From contig WGNL01000033.1 in the NCBI GenBank assembly GCA_016124585.1, forward strand, positions 1 to 64,000: a DNA stretch of 64,000 nucleotides, in the 5' to 3' direction. The stretch comes from Bacteroidota bacterium (GTDB lineage Bacteria; Bacteroidota; Bacteroidia; Chitinophagales; Saprospiraceae). Under the pieces are notes generated by a model. It was not told the origin of the DNA. It ran no database searches and was given only the letters and a program-made list of their open reading frames with translations. The translations under genes and the position numbers were made by a program. Shown piece after piece: positions 56,288-64,000 of this stretch; position 1 is the first letter of the stretch; the number at the start of each line of letters is the position of its first letter.

Positions 56288-57745
56288 ATGCGTAAATTCC
56301 TAGCCCTTGCGGCCCTGTTTTTTTTGGCAAAAGTAGCGGTACTCGCACAAGTGAGCGGCAAAGCAGTGGTGGACAGCGCCAGCATGTATGTCGGCGACCA
56401 AATGCGGATGCGGCTCGAACTCAGTGTTTCAAAAACCGTAGAAATCAAGCCGCTCGACCTGTCAGTCGTGTCTGCTGATTCTGTGTTCGAGATTTTGTCG
56501 GAAAGCAAATGGGACACGCTCAGCACCAGCGTTGATAAGCTCCGTTTACAAAAAAACTTGTTGTTTATCGCATGGGATTCGGGCTACCAGAGCATCCCAT
56601 CCATTCCCATTGCATACAAGTACGGTGGCAAAAATGACACGTTCTACACCCGCAAGATCACGATGAAGATTGACTTTCCGCAAGTGGACACCACGCTGGC
56701 CGACATCAAGCCCATCCTGCGGGAACCACTGAAAATCCAAGATTTTATTTGGTATATTCTTGGGGCGGTGGCACTGGTGATAATAGTTTTACTGGTGATA
56801 TTTTTGAACAAAAGGAAAGTGGCTTTGCCGCCCCCCTCTGTTCAGGTAGCGCCATTACTTCCGCACGAGTTGGCTTTGCAACAGTTGGATTCACTGGCGC
56901 AACAGCGACTCTGGCAGAAGGGCGAAGTGAAGGGTTATCACAGTGCCCTGACGCATATTGTGCGGGAATACTTAGAGAAACGCTATGGAATTCAGGCATT
57001 GGAGCAAACGACGGACGAGATTTTGGCACAGCTTCGACAAAGAGATTTTGACCTGTCGCTTTCGAAAAAATTGGGCGAGGTATTACAAACCGCCGACCTC
57101 GTAAAATTTGCGAAAGCAGAACCTACTGCGGAGTTCCATGAAAAGGCCATGAGGGTGGCACGGGAATTTATCTTGGAGACGAAACCAACTGAAAGGCAAC
57201 TCATGGAAATGGCAGCGTCTGCTTCCCACGTCGCTGCGGGCGACAATGTGCAAGGCCCTGGTTTTCAGCCTAGTTTTGAATTAGCTGGTTTTTGGTCCAG
57301 ATTTTTTGCACGTTTAATTGACATTCTGGTGATCGTCGTGCTGATTTTGGTAACGGCAGTTGGGTTGGGGTTCTTGTTTTCGAGCCTTGGGATGAACCCT
57401 TCAAAAATTTGGATTTACCTGATTTATGCCTTAGAGATTCTTGCCTACTCTGCCATTTTTGAATACCGGGGTGGCGCTACGTTGGGCAAAAAGATATGCG
57501 GTATTAAGGTGGCGGATACAGAAGGCCATCCGATTTCTTTCCAAACTTCCTGTATCAGGACCGCCTGTAAATATATCCTTAGCGAGCTGCTATTTTCACT
57601 CGGTTATTTGCTGTTTTTCTTTGATAAAAATTACCGTCAAACACTACATGACAGGCTCGCAGGTACGATTGTGATTAAACGTCGCCCTCATCAGTTAGCA
57701 GTTTTTCAAAACCCAAATAGCACCCAATCAGGCAATGTTCAGTAA
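56288..57745 (+). CDS. BatD/DUF4381-like protein fused to an RDD membrane domain
   Basis: A 485-residue protein from the ATG at 56288 with signal peptide MRKFLALAALFFLAKVAVLA. The exported N-terminal part (about 25-165) is a BatD-like beta domain ('VVDSASMYVGDQMRMRLELS'). One membrane helix follows ('FIWYILGAVALVIIVLLVIF'), then a cytoplasmic DUF4381-like helical part ('KGYHSALTHIVREYLEKRYG'). Residues about 350-470 form an RDD domain ('FWSRFFARLIDILVIVVLIL', 'GGATLGKKICGIKV', 'RQTLHDRLAGTIVIKR'), an addition unusual for the Bat family. It overlaps the batA start by 11 bases, so the two are an operon. Bat proteins are linked to envelope integrity and aerotolerance. Confidence 0.82.
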   Translation: MRKFLALAALFFLAKVAVLAQVSGKAVVDSASMYVGDQMRMRLELSVSKTVEIKPLDLSVVSADSVFEILSESKWDTLSTSVDKLRLQKNLLFIAWDSGYQSIPSIPIAYKYGGKNDTFYTRKITMKIDFPQVDTTLADIKPILREPLKIQDFIWYILGAVALVIIVLLVIFLNKRKVALPPPSVQVAPLLPHELALQQLDSLAQQRLWQKGEVKGYHSALTHIVREYLEKRYGIQALEQTTDEILAQLRQRDFDLSLSKKLGEVLQTADLVKFAKAEPTAEFHEKAMRVAREFILETKPTERQLMEMAASASHVAAGDNVQGPGFQPSFELAGFWSRFFARLIDILVIVVLILVTAVGLGFLFSSLGMNPSKIWIYLIYALEILAYSAIFEYRGGATLGKKICGIKVADTEGHPISFQTSCIRTACKYILSELLFSLGYLLFFFDKNYRQTLHDRLAGTIVIKRRPHQLAVFQNPNSTQSGNVQ

Positions 57746-58733
57746 TTTCAGCTTTCAACAACCTTGGTTTTTCCTGCTTTTGCTACTGCTCCCGCTCGTG
57801 GTTTGGCTCCGCAACAGACGTGGGCAAGCACAAGAAGCATCGGTGAAAATGCCGACGCTGGAGGCTGCCGCTGGCATGAAATCCTGGAAAGCTGACCTTC
57901 AGAAACTGTTGCCACTATTGCGTGCCCTAGCTTTCATAGCGTTAGTAGTTGCCATGGCCCGCCCACAACTGACTTTGAAAAAAGAAGACATCAAAGCCGA
58001 GGGCATTGATATTTTTTTGGCCATTGACCTATCGAGCAGCATGTTGGCACAGGACTTTCAACCTGACCGATTGGAAGTCTGCAAGCGGGTAGCAGCGGAG
58101 TTTGTAGAAAAGCGGCAGTACGACCGTATCGGTTTGGCGGTTTTCTCCGGTGAGGCATTTACCCAATGCCCACTTACCACTGACCACCGGGTACTCACGG
58201 ACTTCATCGAGGGGCTTCGTTGTGGTATTCTGGAAGACGGGACGGCCATCGGGATGGGGCTTGCCACCGCTGTTAACCGTATCAAAGATAGCCCTAGTAA
58301 AAGCAAAGTTGTGATACTGTTGACGGATGGTGTGAACAATGCTGGGTACGTAAAGCCGCTCACTGCCGCAGAAATTGCAAAAGAATTTGGGGTAAAAGTT
58401 TACACCATTGGGGTAGGGCAGGAGGGCACAGCCGTTTCCCCCATTAGCCGTCGAATCGACGGTAGCTATGTGATGGGGATGGCGAGGGTAGAGATTGATG
58501 AAGAACTGTTGAAACAAATCTCGGACATGACCGGGGGCAAGTATTTTAGAGCGACTACGGCCCGTAGTTTGGAGCGGATTTACGATGAAATTGACCGACT
58601 TGAAAAAACGGAAATTGAGGTGACTTCTGTGAAACGGTACAGTGAAGAGTTTTACAGATTTGTTTGGGTGGGCATTTGTTTGATATTAATTGAACTATTT
58701 CTGAGGTATACAATATTGCGGTCTATACCTTAA
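57735..58733 (+). CDS. batA: BatA-like VWA domain membrane protein
   Basis: A 332-residue inner-membrane protein with two N-terminal helices ('FFLLLLLLPLVVWL', 'ALAFIALVVAMA'), a von Willebrand A domain and a C-terminal helix ('FVWVGICLILIELFLRYTIL'). The metal-binding MIDAS is intact as DLSSS (D98, S100, S102), with a further Thr/Asp in 'DGTAIGMGLA' and 'LLTDGVNNAG'. It is translationally coupled to the BatD-like gene. Bacteroidota usually carry batA with moxR, a DUF58 gene and batB-E; none is seen here, as a convergent lipoprotein gene follows. Confidence 0.92.
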   Translation: MFSNFSFQQPWFFLLLLLLPLVVWLRNRRGQAQEASVKMPTLEAAAGMKSWKADLQKLLPLLRALAFIALVVAMARPQLTLKKEDIKAEGIDIFLAIDLSSSMLAQDFQPDRLEVCKRVAAEFVEKRQYDRIGLAVFSGEAFTQCPLTTDHRVLTDFIEGLRCGILEDGTAIGMGLATAVNRIKDSPSKSKVVILLTDGVNNAGYVKPLTAAEIAKEFGVKVYTIGVGQEGTAVSPISRRIDGSYVMGMARVEIDEELLKQISDMTGGKYFRATTARSLERIYDEIDRLEKTEIEVTSVKRYSEEFYRFVWVGICLILIELFLRYTILRSIP

Positions 58734-58757
58734 TATTTATTAACAGTAAAAACTGAC

Positions 58758-58804
58758 ACGACATTAAAGAAATCGTTTAAAATCAACGATTTCTTTAATG
58801 TCGT
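58758..58804. terminator. perfect 20-bp inverted repeat after batA
   Basis: Stem 58758-58777 (starting ACGACATTAAAG) and 58785-58804 are exact reverse complements with a 7-base loop. It lacks a clear U-tract but sits between two convergent stop codons, so it is probably a bidirectional terminator. Stem length and perfection are unusual. Confidence 0.6.
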
Positions 58805-58822
58805 ATATATGTTGAGTTATAA

Positions 58823-61800
58823 TTATTTTTTGATGAATACTTGCGGAGCAGCGTTATTGTTGGTTACCAAAACCAACTTATTCCCACCAGTGGTTCTAAG
58901 CAATTCTAAATCTCGTACTTCTTTAGAAGCCCAAAAACCCGAAGCTGTATTTTCTACATAAACAAAATTGCCTTTGCCATCCCCACGCAACAGTACGCCA
59001 TTGCTGGCATCGCACCTATTGGTCTCTACTTCGATGCCATATTTATTTCCCGCCATTAATATATCAATAATGCCATCGCCAGTAAAATCATCCAAAAGAA
59101 TACCTTGTACTGGGGAGGTTTGTGCTGGGATGGGCAGTTTGTGCTGAACAAACTTGCCACCCTGATTTTCCCACCAGCAGGTTTCGAGTGTGTATGCCAT
59201 TAATTTTAATGCGGAATCAAGTTCCTTTTGGGGATAAACCATGTCTATGGTCGCTTTTCCATAGACCTCTCCGTAGATAAAATTCTTCTTCAGCAAGGGT
59301 ATTTGTTTGTTTAACACTTCTTTTTGGACCATTGGATAAGTTTTTCCGCCTTCTGCATAGGCCATCAATGGGTCAATTTGGCCATTGTTGTCAAAATCTT
59401 TTGCATAGCATATTAACGGAAACTCATTAGATGCAATAAGGCGGGTATTTAATCCAAAATTACCTGTTACGATGTCGTTGTCACCGTCGCCGTCCATGTC
59501 AGCGACAGCAGCACGAAACCAGAGACCATTCGATTTGCTAAGCCCGAATTGAGCAGTTACGTTTTCGAGTTTGTTGTTCCTTAGTTTGAAAATTGTAACA
59601 GGCATCCACTCTCCCACGACGATTAGCTCAGGTTGTGGGTCATTGTCAATATTTGCCCAAACCAAGTCGGTTACCATTCCACACAGCTCAAATGCAGCGC
59701 CGACTTGTGCGGTAACATCGGAGAAACTTCCACCATTATTTTGGAAAACATGGCTATGCGGCGTTATCGGCCATTTGCCCCGTGTGACCCGGCCCCCGAC
59801 AAACAGGTCAAGGTCACCATCTCCATCAAAATCATACGGGGCTGCACGGAAGCCTACATCTTTGCTTGGCGGCATGGGGTTGATGGCTTTTGCGTATTTA
59901 CCTTTCCCATCTGTATTGTAATACAATCTGGTCTCCCAAGCAAGGGGGTTGTCCGCCTCAACACCGCCACTTACGACAAATAGGTCCTGAAAACCATCGC
60001 CATTCGCATCGAAAAAGACGGCACCATAGTCTTCGTAGCGTTTGTCATATTCGAATAGTTCCTTGTTGGTTTGCTCAAAATGGCCGTCTGGTTTTTGTAT
60101 GAATAAGGCGCCAGCTTTGTCAAAAGCACCACCCACAAAAAAATCGTCAAGTCCATCTCCGTTTACGTCACTTACTGCTGCTAAGGGACCTAAGTCAGAT
60201 TCCGACCACGGATTGAGCAGCCAGTTCGTAAAATCATTGAATTCATTTTCTTCATGTTTCCAATCCAGCCCAATGTTTTTTTCTTCAAAATATTGGGGAG
60301 CAGGGGGCTGAGGGCCGATATAAGCGGTATAACCGTAGGCATCAGTGTACTTGAGTGAAAGTCGTTGATTAGCTGGCACGTTCTCCAATGTTTGAGTCTT
60401 GCCATCTGGCCATCGCACAACAATCTTGTCTACAGTTTGTGTTTGTCCCAATCCAAAATGCAGTAAATTTTCAACGGAAGAAAAAATGCCACGCACTGGA
60501 TTTAGTTCAAGGTACTGAACTTTGTCGCCGTAATAAATAGTGGCAGAAGCACCTACCGCCTGTGGGTTTTTAGAGCTGCCCTGTATTTTTATTTGTAGGT
60601 AGTTGCCTTTATGTTGTTCGATTGAAAGGTTTTGATAGATGAATGCTGGGTCATCAATATTGTTGACAACTAGGTCAAGGTCTCCATCATTATCAAAATC
60701 GGCCCAAGCTGACCCACACGACCACGATGCTGGCACGGTCATCCAATCGCCAGATTTGTCGGGAAAGGTCCAATCCCCTTTATTTTGAAAGCAATTGTTA
60801 GTTGGTTTCAGTGTTGGGAGGTACTTGGCCATTTTATATAACTCTTTGTATGCCTCCTTGTTCCAATTGCCATTGAACTTAGCACCCACCTCCGTAGCAC
60901 GGAAGTCAAAAAAGTCGCGGTTGGTAATCTCACGACGGTTACCGTTTGTAATATACATATCCCGCAAGCCATCGTTGTCCATGTCAAATAGCAAGCTACT
61001 CCAAGACCAGTGAGTTTTGTAAACACCGGCTAGACAGCCAATGTCTGAAAATGTGCCATTGCCATTGTTTCTTTGGAGCACATTGCGAACGACATGTTCC
61101 GGGTAGCCATTCTGGATGGCAGCTTGGTAATCTTTGAGCTCCATAGAGAAAGTGGTTTTGCGGTGCTTGTTGTCAGCAGGTAGCATGTCAACAGCTAGCA
61201 AGTCTACTTGCCCATCGTTGTCAAAATCCGTTAAATCAGCCCCCATTGTATTCCGAGCTGTGTGCTTGAAGTAGTCGTCCAAACGGTTGGTGAAAGTGCC
61301 ATTTTTATTGTTGATGTATAAGATGTCGGGTTGTAAAAAGTCCACACCTACGTAAACATCTTGCCAGCCATCATGATTAAAGTCGGAAACAGCTACGCTC
61401 AGCCCCCAATGGTAGGTTTGTACACCCGCTTTTTCAGAAATATCCTTGAATTTATTGCCCTCATTGAGGTAGAATCGGTGCGTATCCAAAGGGCCGTGTG
61501 GCTTCACATTGGGTATTCTTGTTTTGCCGTCAGCGGCAAGGGTGGATTCGGTATTGTTGGCGACTAAATTGGATGTAGGGTAGGTAATGAGGTATAAATC
61601 GAGGTCGCCATCGTTGTCGGAGTCAAAAAAATTGGCACCTGTGCTAGGGCTGATATCGTCTAGTCCGAATTCTTTTGCACGCTCTGTAAAAGTTAGGTCT
61701 CCGTTATTGATGAAAAGTTTGTTTCTCCTCGCTTCGTCGTTTTTTGCACCTGCACGGCAGACATAAAAATCAATCCACCCATCCGCATTGATGTCAACTG

Positions 61801-62236
61801 CTGTGACTGCTGTTTCAACACCTCCCTCAGAACTTACTCCCGCAGCATCTGCAATATTTTTGAACTTTAGTCCTCCTTCATTGAGGTATAGGGCATTCTT
61901 TCCATTTGTGCTGATGAGATAAATATCCTGCAGCCCATCATTGTTTACGTCAGCCACAGCCACACCCGCACCAGTATATTTGTAAAAGTTGTTGGTGAAA
62001 TTATCTTCCTCATCTTCGATAATCGTATTCTGAAAATCAATACCGGTTTGCGCTGGTTCCAACAAATTGAGCAGAGGGTTAGTAGCCTTAAGTGTGGGCT
62101 CTACTTCGACTAAATTATCATCGCTTAGCCCTTCTGTAGTACTACTATCTTTGCAGTTTTGTAAAAGCAAAAAGATAGTAATCACCATTAAAATGCGAAA
62201 GAACCCAATGGTTGAGGAAGATTTTAATACTTTCAT
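58823..62236 (-). CDS. FG-GAP/ASPIC-UnbV lipoprotein (CRTAC1-like)
   Basis: A 1137-residue outer-envelope protein. Residues 1-30 form a lipoprotein signal: a hydrophobic core 'ILMVITIFLLLQNC' with Cys at about 28. The body is a beta-propeller of many FG-GAP/VCBS units with calcium loops ('GVAVADVNNDGLQDIYLIS', 'DFDNDGDLDLVVNNID', 'AAVADMDGDGDNDIVTGNFG'). In the middle (about 540-640) lies an ASPIC/UnbV domain ('YLQIKIQGSSKNPQAVGASA', 'VRWPDGKTQTLENV'). Such proteins are abundant in Saprospiria and may bind glycans or partners on the surface. A paralog starts upstream of the small lipoprotein gene at the window edge. Confidence 0.9.
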   Translation of the reverse strand: MKVLKSSSTIGFFRILMVITIFLLLQNCKDSSTTEGLSDDNLVEVEPTLKATNPLLNLLEPAQTGIDFQNTIIEDEEDNFTNNFYKYTGAGVAVADVNNDGLQDIYLISTNGKNALYLNEGGLKFKNIADAAGVSSEGGVETAVTAVDINADGWIDFYVCRAGAKNDEARRNKLFINNGDLTFTERAKEFGLDDISPSTGANFFDSDNDGDLDLYLITYPTSNLVANNTESTLAADGKTRIPNVKPHGPLDTHRFYLNEGNKFKDISEKAGVQTYHWGLSVAVSDFNHDGWQDVYVGVDFLQPDILYINNKNGTFTNRLDDYFKHTARNTMGADLTDFDNDGQVDLLAVDMLPADNKHRKTTFSMELKDYQAAIQNGYPEHVVRNVLQRNNGNGTFSDIGCLAGVYKTHWSWSSLLFDMDNDGLRDMYITNGNRREITNRDFFDFRATEVGAKFNGNWNKEAYKELYKMAKYLPTLKPTNNCFQNKGDWTFPDKSGDWMTVPASWSCGSAWADFDNDGDLDLVVNNIDDPAFIYQNLSIEQHKGNYLQIKIQGSSKNPQAVGASATIYYGDKVQYLELNPVRGIFSSVENLLHFGLGQTQTVDKIVVRWPDGKTQTLENVPANQRLSLKYTDAYGYTAYIGPQPPAPQYFEEKNIGLDWKHEENEFNDFTNWLLNPWSESDLGPLAAVSDVNGDGLDDFFVGGAFDKAGALFIQKPDGHFEQTNKELFEYDKRYEDYGAVFFDANGDGFQDLFVVSGGVEADNPLAWETRLYYNTDGKGKYAKAINPMPPSKDVGFRAAPYDFDGDGDLDLFVGGRVTRGKWPITPHSHVFQNNGGSFSDVTAQVGAAFELCGMVTDLVWANIDNDPQPELIVVGEWMPVTIFKLRNNKLENVTAQFGLSKSNGLWFRAAVADMDGDGDNDIVTGNFGLNTRLIASNEFPLICYAKDFDNNGQIDPLMAYAEGGKTYPMVQKEVLNKQIPLLKKNFIYGEVYGKATIDMVYPQKELDSALKLMAYTLETCWWENQGGKFVQHKLPIPAQTSPVQGILLDDFTGDGIIDILMAGNKYGIEVETNRCDASNGVLLRGDGKGNFVYVENTASGFWASKEVRDLELLRTTGGNKLVLVTNNNAAPQVFIKK

Positions 62237-62625
62237 TTGAAAAAAAATTGGTCAATTAAAAATACTTGCCGACATTTTTTGAAATCCTTTGGGAATAATA
62301 AAGATTTAGCGCTATTTCAGTCAAAGCTCAAAAGTACAAACGTCGAATCTGTTGAGCTCAGAAATAATTTCAGCATTTCGAGATATGTGAAAAAATATTT
62401 TACTCACCTGATTCGAAATTCATGGATTATTGATAAATGTTTCTATGGGATCTAGGATATAACCATGAGTAAAAAAATATGACACTATTATTATATATGG
62501 CTCAGACTTCTAGATGGTGTATGTCAAGCATATTGTTTTAAGTAGCAAAAACGATTGTAGGAGATTAAAAAGATAAGGATTTTCAGTAGTTTATACGCTG
62601 CTTATTCAATGAATCCTTAAGCCTA
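62237..62625. other. intergenic leader of the FG-GAP lipoprotein gene
   Basis: A 389-base AT-rich gap on the path of minus-strand transcription from the small lipoprotein gene. A 72-codon plus-strand frame at 62237 has no features. No terminator or RNA gene was clearly seen. Confidence 0.4.
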
Positions 62626-63201
62626 TCAATTATTTTTATTGGCTTCATAATCCTTGGCAATAACTTCCTTGGAAATTTCCCAATAAGGCATATATTCAGC
62701 CATTAGCTCCGCTGGTGCACGGAAGTTTTCTTTAAATGGCTCATCCCTGAACGAACCTATTTGGTCATCTTCGGTCATGACTCTATTCCTTTCTCTTGAA
62801 TAAAATATTTTTCCATTTTCAAAATAGGAAATTGACTCTTGAACGTTTGGTATCGGTTTCTGCCGAAATTCTCGAAAACGCATCAATACTAATTCATTAT
62901 TCATTTGGTGAGCTGTAATCCAGGTAGCAGTCGAATCAGTAACAAAGGTGGAGGAAATACGGCCTGCATATCCATTTACATCAATATATTTAATTGAATC
63001 TTTTTCATTTATTCCAATTGCATGAAAATGCGGACCTGGTATCCACAGTCTACCCATTTGATACATGATGGTATCGATGGCAGCATTTTTAATAGTATCT
63101 ATCGGTGGATAAGTAGACCCATTTGGGTCGGTAGTATGGTTGCTTTTTGAACAGGCGTTAATGATGAAAAGAGCAGATAATAAAATTAATAAACGGTTCA
63201 T
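62626..63201 (-). CDS. predicted small lipoprotein
   Basis: A 191-residue protein from the ATG at 63201 (MNRLLILLSALFIINACSKS). The lipobox is INAC with Cys at about 17. The mature part begins Ser/Thr/Pro-rich and continues with a mixed alpha/beta domain containing 'QMGRLWIPGPHFHAIGINEK' and 'GYAGRISSTFVTDSTATWIT'. No family was recognised. It is flanked on the same strand by two FG-GAP lipoprotein genes, so it may be part of their unit. The frame opens at 63255, but the extra residues do not fit a signal peptide. Confidence 0.72.
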   Translation of the reverse strand: MNRLLILLSALFIINACSKSNHTTDPNGSTYPPIDTIKNAAIDTIMYQMGRLWIPGPHFHAIGINEKDSIKYIDVNGYAGRISSTFVTDSTATWITAHQMNNELVLMRFREFRQKPIPNVQESISYFENGKIFYSRERNRVMTEDDQIGSFRDEPFKENFRAPAELMAEYMPYWEISKEVIAKDYEANKNN

Positions 63202-63266
63202 GCTTTTAATCAATTTAAGGATTATAGTTCTAAAAAAATGGATTGGTTCTTCCATGGGTTGTTATC

Positions 63267-64000
63267 TTAGTCCCCATATATTTGTGGTTTATCATTGTTG
63301 TTTGAAACAACGATTTTCACCTTGCCATTAGGTGCTTGAAGTAGTGCCATGTCCCGCACTTCTTTGGACGCCCAGAAACCAGATTTTGTATTTTCCAACC
63401 AAGTGAAATTTCCTTTGCCATCACCTGTGAGGAATATCCCATTTCCGCTATCGCATCTGTTGGTTTCTGCTTCCAAGCCATATTTGTTTCCAGCAAGTAG
63501 GATATCGAGATTGCCATCCTTGTTGAAGTCATAGGTAATGATGCCAAATACAGGAGATATTTGCGCCTGTATTGGGAAATCATGGCGAATAAACTTGCCA
63601 CCTTGATTTTCCCACCAACAAGTTTGTAGCATATATGCCTTGAGCACCAAACTTTCATCAAGGTCCTTTTTCGGGAATATATCATTAATGGTTGCTACCC
63701 CATAATCCCTTGAATAAATAAACCGCTTTTTAAGACCTGGGATTTGCTTGATTAGCACATCCTTTTGCACTAACGGGTAGAGCTTGCCATTTTCATAGAA
63801 GGTCAGTATGGGGTCAATACTGCCATTGTTGTCAAAATCTTTTGCAAAAAAGGTGATAGGTTCTGATACTGTGGCTGTATAACGGGAGTTATAACCGAAA
63901 TTTCCAGTAATCATGTCAAGGTCGCCATCTTTATCCAAGTCAGCTAATTGAAGCCGGTTCCAAAGACCGTTGGATTTGTCAAAACCCAATGTATTGCCGT
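63267..64000 (-). CDS. FG-GAP lipoprotein paralog, C-terminal part (cut by window edge)
   Basis: At least 244 residues up to the window end; the true start is beyond 64000. The visible part matches the last quarter of the protein encoded at 58823-62236 almost motif for motif: 'KSNGLWNRLQLADLDKDGDL', 'MITGNFGYNSRY', 'FFAKDFDNNGSIDPIL', 'TCWWENQGGKFIRHDFPIQA', 'LLAGNKYGLEAETNRCDSGN' and 'FWASKEVRDMALL'. It should carry the same propeller and ASPIC/UnbV architecture. The two genes and the small lipoprotein between them probably arose by tandem duplication. Confidence 0.88.
   Translation of the reverse strand, partial: GNTLGFDKSNGLWNRLQLADLDKDGDLDMITGNFGYNSRYTATVSEPITFFAKDFDNNGSIDPILTFYENGKLYPLVQKDVLIKQIPGLKKRFIYSRDYGVATINDIFPKKDLDESLVLKAYMLQTCWWENQGGKFIRHDFPIQAQISPVFGIITYDFNKDGNLDILLAGNKYGLEAETNRCDSGNGIFLTGDGKGNFTWLENTKSGFWASKEVRDMALLQAPNGKVKIVVSNNNDKPQIYGD

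Overview
The window looks like a chromosomal segment of a gliding or filamentous member of the Bacteroidota, most likely the Saprospiria (Lewinella/Haliscomenobacter relatives). The evidence is several very large secreted proteins with C-terminal type IX secretion (T9SS) sorting domains, a hybrid two-component system with a fused AraC output domain, SprB/HYR/PKD-type repeats, promoter motifs of the TAnnTTTG kind, weak Shine-Dalgarno signals, a Bat-type VWA gene and Bacteroidota-type housekeeping genes. Assignments come from reading the translations; no database search was run.

Layout. 1-6.4 kb is a decaying accessory region. It holds an HTH/PLD-like regulator with a damaged 5' end, a small FN3 secreted protein, a helical-repeat protein, a two-gene HTH plus nucleoside-phosphorylase module whose 3' end runs into the remnant of a T9SS adhesin, and a second, riddled copy of the HTH regulator. 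6.4-23.1 kb is a secretion/sensing block on the minus strand: a 2657-residue adhesin-like protein, a 1345-residue hybrid sensor-regulator, and a 1431-residue protein with two glycosidase-like barrels. Three copies of a 9-bp core at exact 21-bp spacing lie between the regulator and the adhesin gene. 23.1-25 kb holds no intact gene but contains a heavily frameshifted TonB-dependent receptor.

25-46 kb is mostly core genome: tRNA-Val, an AsmA-like protein, a glycosyltransferase overlapping recR, the pyruvate dehydrogenase E2 gene, tRNA-Leu, tig-clpP-clpX (protein folding and proteolysis), truA, ybaB, a DinB-cupin fusion, fluC, a secreted M4 metalloprotease, small envelope proteins, a Nudix hydrolase and a GltD-like flavoprotein. 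Strong hairpin terminators separate most of these units.

46-64 kb is again surface-oriented: two tandem paralogous T9SS proteins combining HYR-like, dockerin-like and cohesin-like segments, a polytopic membrane protein, a two-gene Bat unit (BatD-like/RDD fusion plus BatA), and two FG-GAP/ASPIC lipoproteins flanking a small lipoprotein, the last cut by the window edge.

No CRISPR array, intact insertion sequence, integrase or prophage was seen. The most original signals are the 21-bp phased repeats beside the hybrid regulator, the chimeric phosphorylase/adhesin junction between two copies of the HTH regulator, the glycosyltransferase fused to a phosphoglycosyltransferase-like tail without its catalytic centre, and a compact structured-RNA candidate between the paralogous adhesin genes.
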